This document shows positions 9,717 to 18,532 of a stretch of DNA of 64,000 bases, piece after piece (position 1 is the stretch's first letter; each line of letters begins with the position of its first letter). Origin of the DNA: Paenibacillus rubinfantis (GTDB lineage Bacteria > Bacillota > Bacilli > Paenibacillales > Paenibacillaceae); assembly GCF_001486505.1 (NCBI RefSeq), contig NZ_LN909063.1, positions 472,727 to 536,726 of the forward strand, in the 5' to 3' direction. Position numbers and translations under genes: made by a program. The notes beneath the pieces are model-generated. The model saw only the letters and a program-made list of their open reading frames with translations, was not told the origin of the DNA and did not search any database.

Positions 9717-10093
9717 GAGACTCGGCCCTCCTTTCGTTTTTCGATACGCGAGGCGATGAGCCCGGAACTCACCATGACGATCACGGTGCTGAGGATGACT
9801 ACGATCAGAATCCGCACGCCTTCACTTTCAAGCAAGGGAATATATTGCATAACGCCGACGGCAGCAGGAACGAAGAAGAGCAGCAGCTCGGCCAACAGCC
9901 AATTGGCTCCCCGTTCAATCCATTTCAGCTTGACGACGCCTGTTTTCAATAACGTAAACAAGAGAGCAATGCCGAGAATCGAACCTGGAATGGGTAAATG
10001 GAGCAGCTCTGCGACCTTATTCAGGGCCATTGCGGCGAAGAACAGGATGGCTACTTGAACGACCCCTATGCCGACTTCTTTCATCTTGTTCAT
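9713..10093 (-). CDS. cidA: CidA/LrgA-family holin-like protein
   Basis: A 126-residue membrane protein with about four helices and the family stretches LPIPGSILGIALLF and FVPAAVGVMQY. The C-terminus is basic (RIEKRKEGR). The ribosome site is GAAAGGAGCTG upstream of the ATG. Cotranscribed with the cidB-like gene from a sigA promoter at 10130-10158. Confidence 0.85.
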   Translation of the reverse strand: MNKMKEVGIGVVQVAILFFAAMALNKVAELLHLPIPGSILGIALLFTLLKTGVVKLKWIERGANWLLAELLLFFVPAAVGVMQYIPLLESEGVRILIVVILSTVIVMVSSGLIASRIEKRKEGRVS

Positions 10094-10129
10094 CTGAGCA
10101 GCTCCTTTCTGTTTTTGGTTGGTAATGAA

Positions 10130-10184
10130 ATTTTACACCGATTGTTTTCATGAGTAAAATGAATATACTGAATGTAGATCATTC
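10130..10184 (-). promoter_or_regulatory. cidAB promoter and probable LysR-type operator
   Basis: On the minus strand, TTTACT (10158-10153), 17-bp spacer, TAAAAT (10135-10130). Upstream, GAATGTAGATCATTC (10170-10184) is an interrupted palindrome near -50, where LysR-type activators such as CidR bind. It lies between the divergent cidAB and LysR genes. Confidence 0.5.
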
Positions 10185-10225
10185 CATTTGGTTATAGATA
10201 ATTCGCTGAAAAGGAGAGCAGGCTG

Positions 10226-11119
10226 TTGGATATCCGACAAATGCAGGTTTTAATTGAGGTTGCGCGGCTGCGGAGCTTCACTAAGGCGGCCGAGGCGCTG
10301 TATATTACACAACCAAGCATCAGCAAAACGATCAAGGCGATGGAGGAGGAGCTTGGCGTCGTGTTGTTCGACCGGGTCGGCAAGAAGATTGAATTGACCG
10401 ATGCGGGGCAAATCATCGTCACGCAGGCGCAGCAGATCGTAACGTCCTTTCAGAATCTGATGGCGGAGCTCGACGATTTGCGTAATTTAAAGAAGGGGCA
10501 TCTTCGCATCGGGCTTCCGCCGATGGTGGGGGCGAGCTTTTTTCCAAAGGTGATTGGGGAGTTTCATCAACGTTATCCCGATATTACCATCCAACTGTTT
10601 GAGGACGGGGCCAAAAAAGTTGAGCAGGACGTCGCCAGCGGAGCACTGGACGTTGGGGTGGTGGTGCTGCCGACGGTGGAGGCGGAGCTGAGCTGTTTTC
10701 CTTTTGTGGAGGAGAAGCTGAATCTGGTGGTGCACCCTACGCATCCGCTCGCAGAGCGGGAATCGGCGGAATTGGCCGAGCTGGCTCAGGACGGCTTCGT
10801 GTTGTTCCGCGAGGACTTCACGCTGCATGACCGCATTATCGGGGAATGCGCCAAAGCCGGGTTTCAGCCGCACGTGATCTACGAGAGCTCGCAATGGGAC
10901 CTCATCAGCGAAATGGTTGCCGTTGGCCTCGGCATCACACTGCTGCCGGAAACAATCTGCCGCGAGATCGACGATGAAGGTGTACGGATCATTCCGCTCG
11001 TCAAGCCCGTTATTCCGTGGAAGCTCGGGATCGTATGGCGCGATGACCGGTACTTGTCCTTCGCCACCCGCGAATGGATTCGATTTGCCCAAGAAGTGCT
11101 GACACCCCGGATTGGATGA
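10226..11119 (+). CDS. LysR-family regulator, CidR/YwbI-like
   Basis: A 297-residue LysR protein. The N-terminal winged HTH reads ARLRSFTKAAEALYITQPSISKTIKAMEEELG (shown as one domain, residues about 13-44), followed by the periplasmic-binding-like effector domain (about 90-295). The start is TTG at 10226, supported by AAGGAG at 10211-10216 and by the family N-terminus MDIRQMQ. Divergent transcription from cidAB suggests it activates that operon in response to a metabolic signal such as acetate or pyruvate, as CidR does. Confidence 0.8.
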   Translation: MDIRQMQVLIEVARLRSFTKAAEALYITQPSISKTIKAMEEELGVVLFDRVGKKIELTDAGQIIVTQAQQIVTSFQNLMAELDDLRNLKKGHLRIGLPPMVGASFFPKVIGEFHQRYPDITIQLFEDGAKKVEQDVASGALDVGVVVLPTVEAELSCFPFVEEKLNLVVHPTHPLAERESAELAELAQDGFVLFREDFTLHDRIIGECAKAGFQPHVIYESSQWDLISEMVAVGLGITLLPETICREIDDEGVRIIPLVKPVIPWKLGIVWRDDRYLSFATREWIRFAQEVLTPRIG

Positions 11120-11168
11120 AAATCCCCTAAATGTCTGAGTTCTGACAAATTTAGCGTCTCTGGGCTAC

Positions 11169-11197
11169 TTGTGTAACCGGTTAAGCCTACCTATAAT
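11169..11197 (+). promoter_or_regulatory. sigA promoter of yfnA
   Basis: TTGTGT (11169-11174), 17-bp spacer, TATAAT (11192-11197), about 40 bases upstream of the ATG. Confidence 0.7.
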
Positions 11198-11239
11198 AGC
11201 GAAATGATTCACAAATTGAGACTAGGGGACAGGGCTTAG

Positions 11240-12634
11240 ATGAGTTTGTTGCGAAAAAAATCAATTGCTTCGATGTTACAAGAAAAAGTGACCGGTTCCG
11301 GGGTTGGCGGGATGAAAAAGGAGCTGGGTGTCTTTGATCTGGCCATGCTAGGCATCGGCTGTATCGTTGGGACGGGCATCTTCGTGCTCACGGGAGTAGC
11401 TGCCGCCCAACACGCCGGACCGGGCCTGATCTTATCCTTTATTTTAGCCGGCATTGTCTGCGCCTTCTGCGCGTTGTGTTATGCGGAATTCGCCTCCATG
11501 GTCCCGGTATCGGGAAGCGCCTACACCTACAGCTACGCGACCTTCGGTGAGTTAATCGCCTGGATTCTTGGCTGGGATCTGGTCCTGGAATACGGCTTTG
11601 CCGCTTCCATGGTCGCCAGCGGATGGTCGGGATATTTCCAAGGCATGATCTCCGGCATGGGGATTCAGTTGCCCACCGCGCTAAGCAGCGCTTTTGACCC
11701 GGCGAATGGTACATACGTCGATCTTCCGGCCATCTTGATCGTGCTGGTGTTGACGTTTATTGTCTCCCGCGGCTCCAAGGAGTCCTCCCGGCTGAACTCG
11801 CTGATGGTTCTCGTCAAAATCGCCGTGATCCTTCTCTTCATCGTGGTTGGCGCGTTTTACGTCAAGCCGGGCAATTGGACGCCGTTTATGCCGTTTGGCT
11901 TCAGCGGGGTCGTAACCGGAGCGGCGACGGCGTTTCTCTCCTATATCGGGTTTGATGCGGTGGCTACGGCTGCGGAGGAGGTCAAGAACCCGCAGCGAGA
12001 TTTGCCGCGCGGGATATTATGGTCCCTCGTCACCTGCTCCCTGTTATATGTTCTTGTGACAGCCGTGCTGACGGGGATCGTTCCTTTTGCCGAGTTAAAT
12101 GTAAAGAATCCCGTAGCCTTCGCTTTGCAATATATCAACCAGAATTGGGTTGCCGGCTTTATCTCACTAGGGGCGATCGTTGGGATCACGACCGTATTGT
12201 TCGTATTGCTGTTTGGGCAATCGCGGTTGCTTTACGCCATCGGGCGAGACGGTTTGCTGCCGAAGCCGTTGGCCCGGTTGAACCCCAAAACCGGTGTCCC
12301 GGCGAACAGCACGTGGGTGACCGGTGTGGTCGTCGCGATTTTTGCCGGATTGATCCCGCTCGGAAGGCTCGCCGATCTGGTTAGCATCGGGACCCTGTTT
12401 GCGTTTATTTCCGTATCGCTGGGCATTATTATTCTGCGCAAGTCCCGCCCGGATCTGAACCGAACGTTCAAAGTGCCTTTGGTTCCTTGGATCCCGGCAC
12501 TGGCGGTGCTGACTTGCGGGTATTTGTTGACCAGTTTGCCGGCCGTGACCTGGATTGCTTTCCTGATCTGGATGGCCCTCGGGTTGGCCGTTTATTTTGC
12601 CTATGGGTATAAACATAGCGAGCTTTCAAGGTAA
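11240..12634 (+). CDS. yfnA: APC-superfamily amino acid permease YfnA
   Basis: A 464-residue permease with about 12 membrane helices. It closely resembles B. subtilis YfnA: GIGCIVGTGIFVLTGVAA in helix 1, PVSGSAYTYSYATFGE, SYIGFDAVATAAEEVKNPQRD, and the C-terminal YKHSEL. It belongs to the cationic amino acid transporter branch of APC proteins and imports amino acids; the exact substrate is not determined by sequence. The ATG follows GGGGACAGGGCTTAG. Monocistronic. Confidence 0.88.
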   Translation: MSLLRKKSIASMLQEKVTGSGVGGMKKELGVFDLAMLGIGCIVGTGIFVLTGVAAAQHAGPGLILSFILAGIVCAFCALCYAEFASMVPVSGSAYTYSYATFGELIAWILGWDLVLEYGFAASMVASGWSGYFQGMISGMGIQLPTALSSAFDPANGTYVDLPAILIVLVLTFIVSRGSKESSRLNSLMVLVKIAVILLFIVVGAFYVKPGNWTPFMPFGFSGVVTGAATAFLSYIGFDAVATAAEEVKNPQRDLPRGILWSLVTCSLLYVLVTAVLTGIVPFAELNVKNPVAFALQYINQNWVAGFISLGAIVGITTVLFVLLFGQSRLLYAIGRDGLLPKPLARLNPKTGVPANSTWVTGVVVAIFAGLIPLGRLADLVSIGTLFAFISVSLGIIILRKSRPDLNRTFKVPLVPWIPALAVLTCGYLLTSLPAVTWIAFLIWMALGLAVYFAYGYKHSELSR

Positions 12635-12681
12635 CGCGGCGATAGGCTTGCATCGCAATAAGGTTCATTCATATATTCCCC

Positions 12682-12725
12682 TTTGGACCAGCGGAGTGTC
12701 CGTGCTGGCTTCCAAGGGGGATTTT
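12682..12725 (+). terminator. Hairpin after yfnA, probable terminator
   Basis: CCCCTTTGGACCAGC pairs imperfectly with GCTGGCTTCCAAGGGGG around a short loop, followed by ATTTT. The T tract is short, so termination may be partial. Confidence 0.5.
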
Positions 12726-12755
12726 GCATATTTCCCGGGAATTCGGCAGATAGTA
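12726..12755 (+). promoter_or_regulatory. Candidate sigG (forespore) promoter of pdaA
   Basis: GCATA (12726-12730), 18-bp spacer, GATAGTA (12749-12755). It matches the sigG consensus GHATR-N18-CATWHTA at 5/5 and 5/7 positions. B. subtilis pdaA is sigG-dependent. Confidence 0.5.
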
Positions 12756-12805
12756 AAGGGCGTGTCGAAACATGTTAAACCACAAGCAACGAAGGAGAGA
12801 CCGCT

Positions 12806-13597
12806 GTGAAGTTTGCCTTAATCTGTTCATTGCTGGCCGGCTTGCTGTTCGGAATGGGGGTTCCCGTTACGGCGGCCCAAGCGGACGTCGCTCATCATTT
12901 CGGCTTTAAGAAGAGCGTGGGTGGCCAGCTTCCCTCGATCAACGAGGAAGGGTTCAAAGACATCATCGATAAGCACGGTGCGATATTCTTTGGCGATTCC
13001 TCACGCAAGGAATTGTTTCTGACGTTCGACAACGGTTATGAGAACGGGTATACGGCTCCGATCCTCGATACGCTGAAAGCAAAGAAGGTTCCGGCCATCT
13101 TCTTCGTCACCGGTCACTACATCAAAGATCAGCCGGAACTGATGAAGCGCATGGCCGCCGAAGGCCATCTAATCGGCAATCACTCTTGGAGCCACCCGGA
13201 TATGACGACGATTTCCGATGCACAAATCCGGGAAGAACTGGAGAAGGTCAAAAGTGCGACCGCGCAGGTTACGGGCCAGTCCAAAATGGACTATCTCCGC
13301 CCGCCTCGCGGCATCTTCAGCGACCGAACCTTGCGGGTCACAAAGGGACTGGGGTATACCAACGTCTTTTGGTCCGTTGCCTATAAGGACTGGGACGTGA
13401 ACGACCAGCGCGGGTCGGAATATGCCTACCAGAAGGTTGTCTCTCAGCTGCATCCCGGTGCGGTGATCCTGCTGCACTCCGTTTCCAAGGACAATGCAGC
13501 GGCCTTGGGAGCTATCATCGATGAAGCGCGCCGGCAGGGCTATGAATTCAAAAGCTTAGATGAGTTGAAACCGGGACAACCGCTTCCACAACCTTAA
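12806..13597 (+). CDS. pdaA: Polysaccharide deacetylase PdaA (muramic delta-lactam synthesis)
   Basis: A 263-residue secreted protein, the same length as B. subtilis PdaA, with an N-terminal signal peptide (about 1-27). The NodB domain has motif 1 as TFDNGYENGYT (Asn in place of the usual second Asp, typical of PdaA), the metal-binding HSWSHP motif, the RPPRG motif, and LLHSVS near the end. It deacetylates N-acetylmuramic acid after amidase action so that spore cortex muramic delta-lactam can form. The start is GTG at 12806 with GAAGGAGAG about 7 bases upstream. A sigG-like promoter precedes it. Confidence 0.92.
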   Translation: MKFALICSLLAGLLFGMGVPVTAAQADVAHHFGFKKSVGGQLPSINEEGFKDIIDKHGAIFFGDSSRKELFLTFDNGYENGYTAPILDTLKAKKVPAIFFVTGHYIKDQPELMKRMAAEGHLIGNHSWSHPDMTTISDAQIREELEKVKSATAQVTGQSKMDYLRPPRGIFSDRTLRVTKGLGYTNVFWSVAYKDWDVNDQRGSEYAYQKVVSQLHPGAVILLHSVSKDNAAALGAIIDEARRQGYEFKSLDELKPGQPLPQP

Positions 13598-13602
13598 ATT
13601 TC

Positions 13603-13650
13603 AGACCGTTTCAGGCGGGGGAATCAGCCGCATGGTGCGGTCTTTTTTTG
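13603..13650 (+). terminator. Terminator of pdaA
   Basis: AGACCG and CGGTCT arms enclose a smaller hairpin (GCGG/CCGC), followed by T7. Confidence 0.7.
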
Positions 13651-13677
13651 CTTCATTTGTCTGAATTTTGACGGCGC

Positions 13678-13739
13678 TTGACTTCCTTATTGCAGGCTCT
13701 TATAATTAGGCATGCGAATTAATAGTAGTGCTAATAATT
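13678..13739 (+). promoter_or_regulatory. marR promoter and putative MarR operator
   Basis: TTGACT (13678-13683), 17-bp spacer, TATAAT (13701-13706). Just downstream, AATTAATAG (13717-13725) and CTAATAATT (13731-13739) form an inverted repeat matching 8 of 9 bases around TAGTG. Its position at about +5 to +27 fits autorepression by the MarR protein. Confidence 0.7.
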
Positions 13740-13771
13740 AAATAGTGAAAATAAATAGGGGGGGGATTGGT

Positions 13772-14239
13772 TTGTTTATCGGTGATAACCCGCAGGCGCA
13801 TAGGCTGCTGAAGGCTTTTCACCGCTTTCGGAGGTTGGATCTCAGCAAACTAACGCCATCGGCGTTTAAACCAAGCGAAGTGCGGTTGATGTTTATCATC
13901 TTGCGCGGCATGGAGTTGGATGAGCGTGGAGTGACCGTTTCCGAGCTTAGCGCGATGATGGAGGTCGCTTCTCCGACCGTAACGCCGCTTGTCCGTAGTC
14001 TGGAGGAGCATGGGTTGGTCTTGCGCTACAACGATAAGGAGGACCGCCGAGCCGTTCGAGTCAAGCTGACGGAGCAAGGTCTGGATCAGATCCGGGAGAT
14101 CGCCCGGAAGCGCTCCGCCCAAATTCAAGAGCTGGTTGAGTATTTAGGTGAAGAGAAGAGCCGGCAGCTGATTGAGTTGCTGGAGCAGGTGTATGAGTAT
14201 GTGGAAGAGCAATTAAATACAAAGAAAAGCCAAGAGTAA
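13772..14239 (+). CDS. MarR-family transcriptional regulator
   Basis: A 155-residue MarR protein with the winged-helix core: VTVSELSAMMEVASPTVTPLVRSLEEHGLV (recognition region) and wing KEDRRAVRVKLT. An acidic C-terminal dimer helix follows. I choose the TTG at 13772 because the purine run AGGGGGGGGA sits 7 bases upstream. A GTG nine codons earlier lies in front of that run. It leads an operon with two ABC-exporter genes, so it probably represses drug-efflux genes and is relieved by a small-molecule ligand. Confidence 0.82.
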   Translation: MFIGDNPQAHRLLKAFHRFRRLDLSKLTPSAFKPSEVRLMFIILRGMELDERGVTVSELSAMMEVASPTVTPLVRSLEEHGLVLRYNDKEDRRAVRVKLTEQGLDQIREIARKRSAQIQELVEYLGEEKSRQLIELLEQVYEYVEEQLNTKKSQE

Positions 14240-14255
14240 TGAAAGAATTGAACAT

Positions 14256-15998
14256 GTGGAGATGATGGAATTGATCAAACTTTTCCGCAATTTGAAACCA
14301 TACCGCTGGCTTGTGGCCGCGGTGCTCGTATTCGTCTTCTTTCAGACGTTATCCGAGTTGTATTTACCAACGCTGATGGCAGACATCGTAGACAAGGGCG
14401 TCGTCAACGGGGACACACCTTATATTTGGAGAATCGGCGGGCTGATGCTGCTGGTCGCGCTCGGCGGGATGGCCTGTTCGATCGCTGCCAGCTATTACTC
14501 CTCCCGGGCGGCAACGGGCTTTGGGAAGCTGCTTCGCGGCAAGGTGTTTAAGCATGTCTCGAACTTCTCGCTGGAGGAGTTTGACACGATTGGCACCGCC
14601 TCGCTGATTACCCGCACGACCAACGACATTACCCAAGTGCAGCAGGTGTTGATCATGATGTTGCGAATGATGGTCATGGCGCCGATGATGTGTCTGGGCG
14701 GCATTATTATGGCCGTCTCGAAGGACGCCACCCTATCGTTAGTTCTGGTTGTCATCCTTCCGGTATTGGCCGGAGCCATTTTCCTGATTGCACGTAAAGG
14801 GCTGCCTTTATTTAAAGCGATTCAGAAAAAAATCGATAAACTCAATCTCGTCATGCGCGAAAGCTTAACCGGGATTCGCGTAATCCGTTCGTTTAACCGG
14901 ACCGGCTATGAAAGCAAACGGTTCGACGCAGCGAACCTGGATTTGACGGATACGTCGATTAAGGTGAATAAAATCATGGCCTTTATGATGCCGATCATGA
15001 TGCTGGTGATGAACTTGTCCTCCGTGGCGATCATCTGGTACGGCGGGCTGCGGATTGATGCGGGAGATATGCAGGTCGGCGACCTGATGGCGTTCCTGCA
15101 GTATGCCATGCAAATCATGTTCTCGCTTGTCATGGTATCGATGATGTTCGTGATGATTCCGCGGGCATCGGCTTCGGCGATTCGGATTAATGAAGTGCTG
15201 GATATGGAGCCGGTGATCAAGGATTCGGCAATGGGCAGCAAGGCAACGGAAGCCAAGGGACTCGTCGAGTTCCAAAACGTCTCCTTCAGCTATCCAGGTG
15301 CAGAACAGCCGGCGGTTCAGGATATTTCATTTACTGCCAAGCCGGGACAAGTTACGGCGATTATCGGCGGAACGGGGTCCGGGAAATCGACGATGATCAG
15401 CTTGATCCCGCGGTTCTACGACGTGCAGGAAGGCAGCATACGGGTTGACGGCGTGGATGTCCGCGATATGACGCAGGAGGAGCTGCGGAATAAAATCGGC
15501 TTTGTCCCGCAAATGGCGGTGCTGTTCTCCGGAACAATCAACGAGAACATCCGTTACGGCAAGGAAGATGCCACCGACGAGGAAGTGCGGCGGGCGGCGG
15601 AAATTGCTCAAGCGTCCGACTTCATCGGCAAAATGGAGCAAGGCTTTGAGTCCCCGATCGCTCAAGGCGGCACTAACGTGTCGGGCGGTCAGAAGCAGCG
15701 GCTGTCGATTGCCCGTGCACTGGTACGGCCGGCGAAGATTTATATCTTCGACGACAGCTTCTCCGCGCTTGACTTCAAGACCGATGCGAAGCTACGGGCA
15801 GCCTTGAAGCAAGAAACGAAGGAGTCCACCGTAATCATCGTGGCTCAGCGGGTCAGCACCGTGCTTGATGCCGACCAAATCATCGTCATGAATGAGAGCC
15901 AAATCGCGGGGATCGGCACACATCAGGAATTGATGGAGACCTGCGATGTCTATAAAGAAATCGTGTATTCGCAGCTTTCGGAGGAGGAGATCGCATGA
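14256..15998 (+). CDS. ABC exporter half-transporter with degenerate ATP site (BmrC/YheI type)
   Basis: A 580-residue fusion of a six-helix membrane domain (about 1-310) and an ATPase domain (about 335-580). Walker A is GGTGSGKST and the signature is VSGGQKQR. Walker B is IFDDSFSALD with Asp in place of the catalytic Glu, and the H-loop reads AQRVST with Gln in place of His. Such changes mark the non-catalytic partner of a heterodimeric multidrug exporter. The start is uncertain between GTG 14256, ATG 14265 and TTG 14271; there is no ideal ribosome site. It overlaps the next gene by 4 bp. Confidence 0.87.
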   Translation: MEMMELIKLFRNLKPYRWLVAAVLVFVFFQTLSELYLPTLMADIVDKGVVNGDTPYIWRIGGLMLLVALGGMACSIAASYYSSRAATGFGKLLRGKVFKHVSNFSLEEFDTIGTASLITRTTNDITQVQQVLIMMLRMMVMAPMMCLGGIIMAVSKDATLSLVLVVILPVLAGAIFLIARKGLPLFKAIQKKIDKLNLVMRESLTGIRVIRSFNRTGYESKRFDAANLDLTDTSIKVNKIMAFMMPIMMLVMNLSSVAIIWYGGLRIDAGDMQVGDLMAFLQYAMQIMFSLVMVSMMFVMIPRASASAIRINEVLDMEPVIKDSAMGSKATEAKGLVEFQNVSFSYPGAEQPAVQDISFTAKPGQVTAIIGGTGSGKSTMISLIPRFYDVQEGSIRVDGVDVRDMTQEELRNKIGFVPQMAVLFSGTINENIRYGKEDATDEEVRRAAEIAQASDFIGKMEQGFESPIAQGGTNVSGGQKQRLSIARALVRPAKIYIFDDSFSALDFKTDAKLRAALKQETKESTVIIVAQRVSTVLDADQIIVMNESQIAGIGTHQELMETCDVYKEIVYSQLSEEEIA

Positions 15999-17896
15999 GC
16001 CGGGAACAAACAGACAAAAAACGCGGATTCGGCGGCCCTCGCCGCGGGCATGGCGGCCCAGGTGGACCCGGAGGTCCGGGCATGGGCATGCCGGTAGAGA
16101 AAGCGAAGGATTTCAAAGGAACCTTAAAGCGGTTGATCCGCTATTTGAGACCGCACAAATACCAACTGGCCGCCGTATTGGTTATGGCGATTTTAAGTAC
16201 CGTGTTCAGTATCTTTAGCCCAAAGGTGATGGGGAAAGCGACCACCAAGCTGTTTGAAGGCATTATGGGCAAAATTCAGGGGGTTCCCGGGGCGGAGATC
16301 GATTTCCAGTACGTCTGGCATATTATCCTGATTCTGATTGGACTGTACGTGCTTAGCGCGCTGTTTGGTTATGTGCAACAATATTTGATGGCTGGCGTCG
16401 CCCAGAAGACGGTCTACGACCTGCGGAAGGACGTGAATGCCAAGCTGAATAAGCTGCCGCTTAAATATTTCGACGCCCGGACGCACGGGGAGATCTTGAG
16501 CCGGGTTACCAACGACGTCGACAACATTGCTGGCACGCTACAGCAAAGCTTAACGCAGCTGATCACGTCGATCCTGACGATCATCGGCGTCATTGCGATG
16601 ATGTTGTCCATCAGCCCATTGATGACTTTGATCGCCGTGCTGACGCTGCCGCTTAGCATCGTGGCGATCACCTCGATTGCTAAACGTTCGCAGAAGCAGT
16701 TCGTTCGCCAGCAAAAAGAACTCGGCCAGCTTAACGGCCACGTCGAGGAAATGTATACCGGCCACAAGGTCATCAAGGCGTTTGGCCGCGAAACGAAGTC
16801 GTTGGAGCAGTTTGATCATATCAACGAACGGCTGTATGAAGCCGGCTGGAAGGCACAGTTTATCTCCGGCGTGATCATGCCGATCATGAGCTTTATCGGG
16901 AACATCGGGTATGTGCTGGTGTCGGTAGTCGGCGGGATTCTCGTCACCAAGAGAACGATCGAAATCGGGGACGTGCAAGCGTTTATTCAATACGCCCGCC
17001 AGTTTACGATGCCGATTACGCAAACGGCAAATATCGCCAACGTCATCCAGTCGACCGTTGCTTCGGCGGAGCGGGTGTTTGAAATTCTGGATGAGGAAGA
17101 ACAGGTGCCGGAAGCGGCCAAACCGGTCGTCTTGGAACAACCTCGCGGCGATGTAGCGTTTAATCACGTTCAGTTCGGTTACGATCCGGAGCATCTGCTC
17201 ATCGAAGATATGAACATCGATGTGAAACAGGGGCAAACGATCGCGATCGTCGGACCAACCGGTGCCGGCAAAACAACGCTGATCAACCTGTTGATGCGCT
17301 TCTACGAAGTGAATGGCGGTTCGATCACGGTGGATGGGGTCAACATCGCTGAGATGAAACGCGGCGACTTGCGCAGCCTGTTTGGCATGGTGCTGCAGGA
17401 TACATGGCTGTTTAACGGCACGATCCGCGACAACATCGCTTACGGCCGTGAAGGCGCCACGGAAGAAGAAGTGGTGAACGCCGCCAAAACGGCGTATGCC
17501 GATCACTTTATCCGCACCCTGCCGGGCGGGTACAACACCGTGCTGAACGAGGAAGCTTCGAATATTTCGCAAGGCCAGAAGCAGCTCTTAACAATCGCTC
17601 GGGCAATCCTCGCCGATCCGGCGATCCTCATTCTCGACGAAGCCACGAGCAGCGTCGATACCCGGACCGAAGTGCATATCCAGAAAGCGATGAACGAGTT
17701 GATGAAGGGCAGAACAAGCTTCGTCATCGCCCACCGGCTGTCGACGATTCGGGACGCGGACCTCATCCTCGTGATGAACCACGGCACCGTAATCGAGAAA
17801 GGCACGCACGAGGAACTGCTGTCGCTGGGCGGCTTTTACGCCGATCTGTACAACAGCCAGTTCACCAAAGGCGGTTTCGAGCCGGAAGCGGTATAA
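15995..17896 (+). CDS. ABC exporter half-transporter with catalytic ATP site (BmrD/YheH type)
   Basis: A 633-residue partner of the preceding protein. It has a Gly/Pro-rich N-terminal tail (about 10-32), six membrane helices, and an ATPase domain with Walker A GPTGAGKTT, canonical Walker B LILDEATSSVD, and H-loop AHRLST. Its signature is degenerate, ISQGQKQ instead of LSGGQ. In the dimer all defects therefore fall in one composite ATP site and the other stays intact, as in BmrCD. The ATG follows GGAGGAGATCGC and overlaps the previous stop (ATGA). Confidence 0.9.
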   Translation: MSREQTDKKRGFGGPRRGHGGPGGPGGPGMGMPVEKAKDFKGTLKRLIRYLRPHKYQLAAVLVMAILSTVFSIFSPKVMGKATTKLFEGIMGKIQGVPGAEIDFQYVWHIILILIGLYVLSALFGYVQQYLMAGVAQKTVYDLRKDVNAKLNKLPLKYFDARTHGEILSRVTNDVDNIAGTLQQSLTQLITSILTIIGVIAMMLSISPLMTLIAVLTLPLSIVAITSIAKRSQKQFVRQQKELGQLNGHVEEMYTGHKVIKAFGRETKSLEQFDHINERLYEAGWKAQFISGVIMPIMSFIGNIGYVLVSVVGGILVTKRTIEIGDVQAFIQYARQFTMPITQTANIANVIQSTVASAERVFEILDEEEQVPEAAKPVVLEQPRGDVAFNHVQFGYDPEHLLIEDMNIDVKQGQTIAIVGPTGAGKTTLINLLMRFYEVNGGSITVDGVNIAEMKRGDLRSLFGMVLQDTWLFNGTIRDNIAYGREGATEEEVVNAAKTAYADHFIRTLPGGYNTVLNEEASNISQGQKQLLTIARAILADPAILILDEATSSVDTRTEVHIQKAMNELMKGRTSFVIAHRLSTIRDADLILVMNHGTVIEKGTHEELLSLGGFYADLYNSQFTKGGFEPEAV

Positions 17897-17949
17897 AAGG
17901 AAGCCGAGTTTCAACTCGCTACTTATCGTTAAATATGAACGCCACCGGA

Positions 17950-17977
17950 AAAGCTCCCGTACTTACGGGGGCTTTTT
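17950..17977 (+). terminator. Terminator of the MarR/ABC exporter operon
   Basis: AAAGCTCCCGT and ACGGGGGCTTT form a stem (one G-T pair) around a short loop, followed by TTTTT. Confidence 0.8.
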
Positions 17978-18028
17978 GGCATGAGTCGGTCCGCAGGAAT
18001 GGGGAGTTGCTGATTGTCTCCCGAGCGT

Positions 18029-18256
18029 CTTCGCACCATGATCCCTTTCGGTCAGGGAAGGTAGGTGAATAGGGAGAGTAGTCTCTGTGGCCCCTTGCAC
18101 CATTATCCCTTTTGTTCAGGGAGTAGATAGGTGGGGGAGGTGGGGGAGTCCCCCCAGCTCCTTTGCACCAATATCCCCTTTGATCAGGGAGTAAGTAGGT
18201 GGGAGCTGGAGGTCATCTCCGGAGCTCCTTTTCACCATTATCCCCTTTGATCAGGG
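18029..18256 (+). repeat. Four direct copies of a ~29-bp repeat with hairpin spacers
   Basis: Copies at 18029-18057, 18093-18121, 18161-18189 and 18228-18256, spaced 64-68 bp. Each starts near CTTTGCAC, has ATTATCCC in the middle, and ends TCAGGG; copies differ at several positions. The spacers are G-rich on the left and C-rich on the right and can fold into hairpins. For example, the second spacer pairs TGGGGG with CCCCCA, and the third pairs GGAGCT/GGAG with CTCC/AGCTCC. Spacer sequences differ while pairing is kept. There is no gene in 17897-18532. Confidence 0.8.
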
Positions 18257-18346
18257 AATGGGGAGATAAGAAGATGGCGGGAGAAATCAAGCAACTGGTT
18301 GGACCATACTTAGCAAACTCGCAACAAGCAAGTAGCGAAGATACTC

Positions 18347-18504
18347 GGTGTTGACCTGAGCCAACGGGATAATCGTGCAAAGGGGCGTACGGACAGCAGA
18401 GGCTCGGCCCCTAGGTCGCCCCGGGGAGGCATAGCAGAGTAAGGGGGGGGGGCAACTCGGTCTACTCGGTATTGTCCTGAGCCAACGGGATAATCGTGCA
18501 AAGG
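18347..18504 (-). repeat. Two inverted copies of the same repeat
   Basis: Copies at 18355-18383 and 18476-18504 are identical over 29 bp and lie in the opposite orientation to the four upstream copies. Similarity extends about 8-12 bp leftward (TACTCGGT) and, more weakly, to the right up to the 3' end of the fnr-like gene. The larger unit is thus about 90-120 bp. Confidence 0.8.
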
Positions 18505-18532
18505 CACACACGGAGAGTAGAGGTTCGCCCCT

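Noticed and set aside
18029..18256. CRISPR-like array (29-bp repeats, ~35-bp spacers)
   Set aside because: Repeats differ from each other at many positions, spacers are self-complementary and related to one another, two copies are inverted at a different spacing, the element recurs elsewhere as a pair, and no cas genes are present.
18287..18511. Small minus-strand ORFs of 65-74 codons in the repeat region
   Set aside because: They are translations of the repeat units, have no ribosome sites, and contain low-complexity Arg/Pro-rich sequence.
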